From Prorocentrum cordatum (Eukaryota; Sar; Dinophyceae; Prorocentrales; Prorocentraceae), in assembly GCA_963575745.1 (NCBI GenBank), contig CAUYUJ010009369.1, positions 130,001 through 172,500 of the forward strand: a stretch of 42,500 nt of DNA, written 5' to 3'. Below, one piece after another: positions 41,960 through 42,500 of the stretch. Within the stretch, counting starts at the first letter, position 1, and every line of letters begins with the position of its first letter. The notes beneath the pieces are model-generated. The model made no database searches and was not told the DNA's origin. It saw nothing but the letters and a program-made list of their open reading frames with translations. The translations under genes were made by a program, and so were the position numbers.

Positions 41960-42420
41960 GGACGGGACGCATCCCTCGAGAACACGAGACCCTCCGCCAG
42001 CCCCGACTGAAGAGCACTCGAGGGCGCCCTCCCAAGGTGTGCAGAAGAGCATCCGACAAGAACGAAGAGCGTTAGGGCACGCTCCCCCGGTATGCAGAAG
42101 ACCATCCCTGAAGAACGCGAGACCCTCCGCAGGCCCAACTTCAGGCGATCGCAAACATGGATCAGGGGGGCGTGGATTGGAGACGGGGCCCGTTTCCATG
42201 GGAAATCGCTGATTTCCGCCGCCGAGCGAGGCGGCACCGGCCGCATTTTGGGGAGGGCACCTCCCCCGATCCATGGATTTGGCGACCGCGCGCCAAATCC
42301 ATGGATCGCTAATCCATGTTTGCGCGCCCCCGACAACTGAAAAACATTTGTTGAGGGTGCCCTCCCCAGGTATACAGAAGAGCATCGAATAAGAACGGAG
42401 AGCGTTACGGCACCCTCCTT
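41960..42420. repeat. Diverged local repeats around a foldback insertion
   Basis: AGAAGAGCATC-containing units with AAGAACG and GAGAGCGTTA-like text occur near 42034 and 42369, and GAGAACACGAGACCCTCCGC recurs near 42110. Between them 42145-42325 is bounded by CGCAAACATGGAT and ATCCATGTTTGCG and contains a perfect 18-bp hairpin (42267-42284 with 42291-42308). Confidence 0.65.
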
Positions 42421-42500
42421 GAAACGACCTCGATCATATACCTCGGTCCGACTGGTAGAGGAACCAACGAAGGAACGAAGCAGACCTTCGGAGCTACGCT

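Overview
The window is nuclear DNA of a dinoflagellate. Three things support this directly. (1) An exact 22-nt copy of the dinoflagellate spliced leader (DinoSL) is encoded on the minus strand at 9027-9048, and a 20/22 copy lies at 30120-30141. Each sits just upstream of a minus-strand gene, as expected of genes retroposed from trans-spliced mRNAs. (2) A three-exon HU-like (histone-like) gene of the dinoflagellate type is present. (3) The DNA is GC-rich, with long introns, possible non-canonical splice sites and a very heavy load of short mobile elements and triplet repeats. I see no bacterial operons, rRNA, tRNA or CRISPR arrays.

All supportable genes are on the minus strand. From right to left they are: a very large gene (30093-24057, about 1631 aa after one apparent frameshift, possibly transposase-like); a single disordered ORF (22826-21864); the HU-like gene (20006-18304); a five-exon, mostly helical protein with Cys motifs near its N-terminus (16416-11983); and a putative type II membrane glycosyltransferase-like gene (8942-7077).

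The flanks (1-6880 and 30150-42500) are gene-free and consist of layered repeats. At least six families are visible: a 160-250-bp MITE with TIRs starting TTAGGTCGGGC and 6-7-bp target duplications (five copies plus fragments); a 176-bp TA-flanked MITE (two copies); a ~300-bp MITE with ~55-bp TIRs (two copies); a foldback family built on GATGCATCGGCG (three copies); a composite element of a unique head, (GCCTCA)n or (CTC)n, a 73-bp tandem array and a unique tail (three copies, 1655-3061, 31948-34277, 34279-35881); and degenerate CCAAGAGGCC arrays on both strands. A ~102-bp minisatellite with a dimeric higher-order pattern occupies 40570-41467, and (GAG)n/(CTC)n tracts are scattered throughout.

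The most notable finding is that the glycosyltransferase-like gene is interrupted, inside its membrane-anchor codons, by an 886-bp intron that is itself a transposon-like insertion. It has perfect 14-bp terminal inverted repeats and a 5-bp target-site duplication (GTGGG), and its ends supply the GT and AG splice sites. This is the signature of an introner. A 194-nt intron in the five-exon gene also carries inverted repeats at its ends. Gene structures were inferred by eye from reading frame, splice consensus and phase; no RNA or homology data were available.
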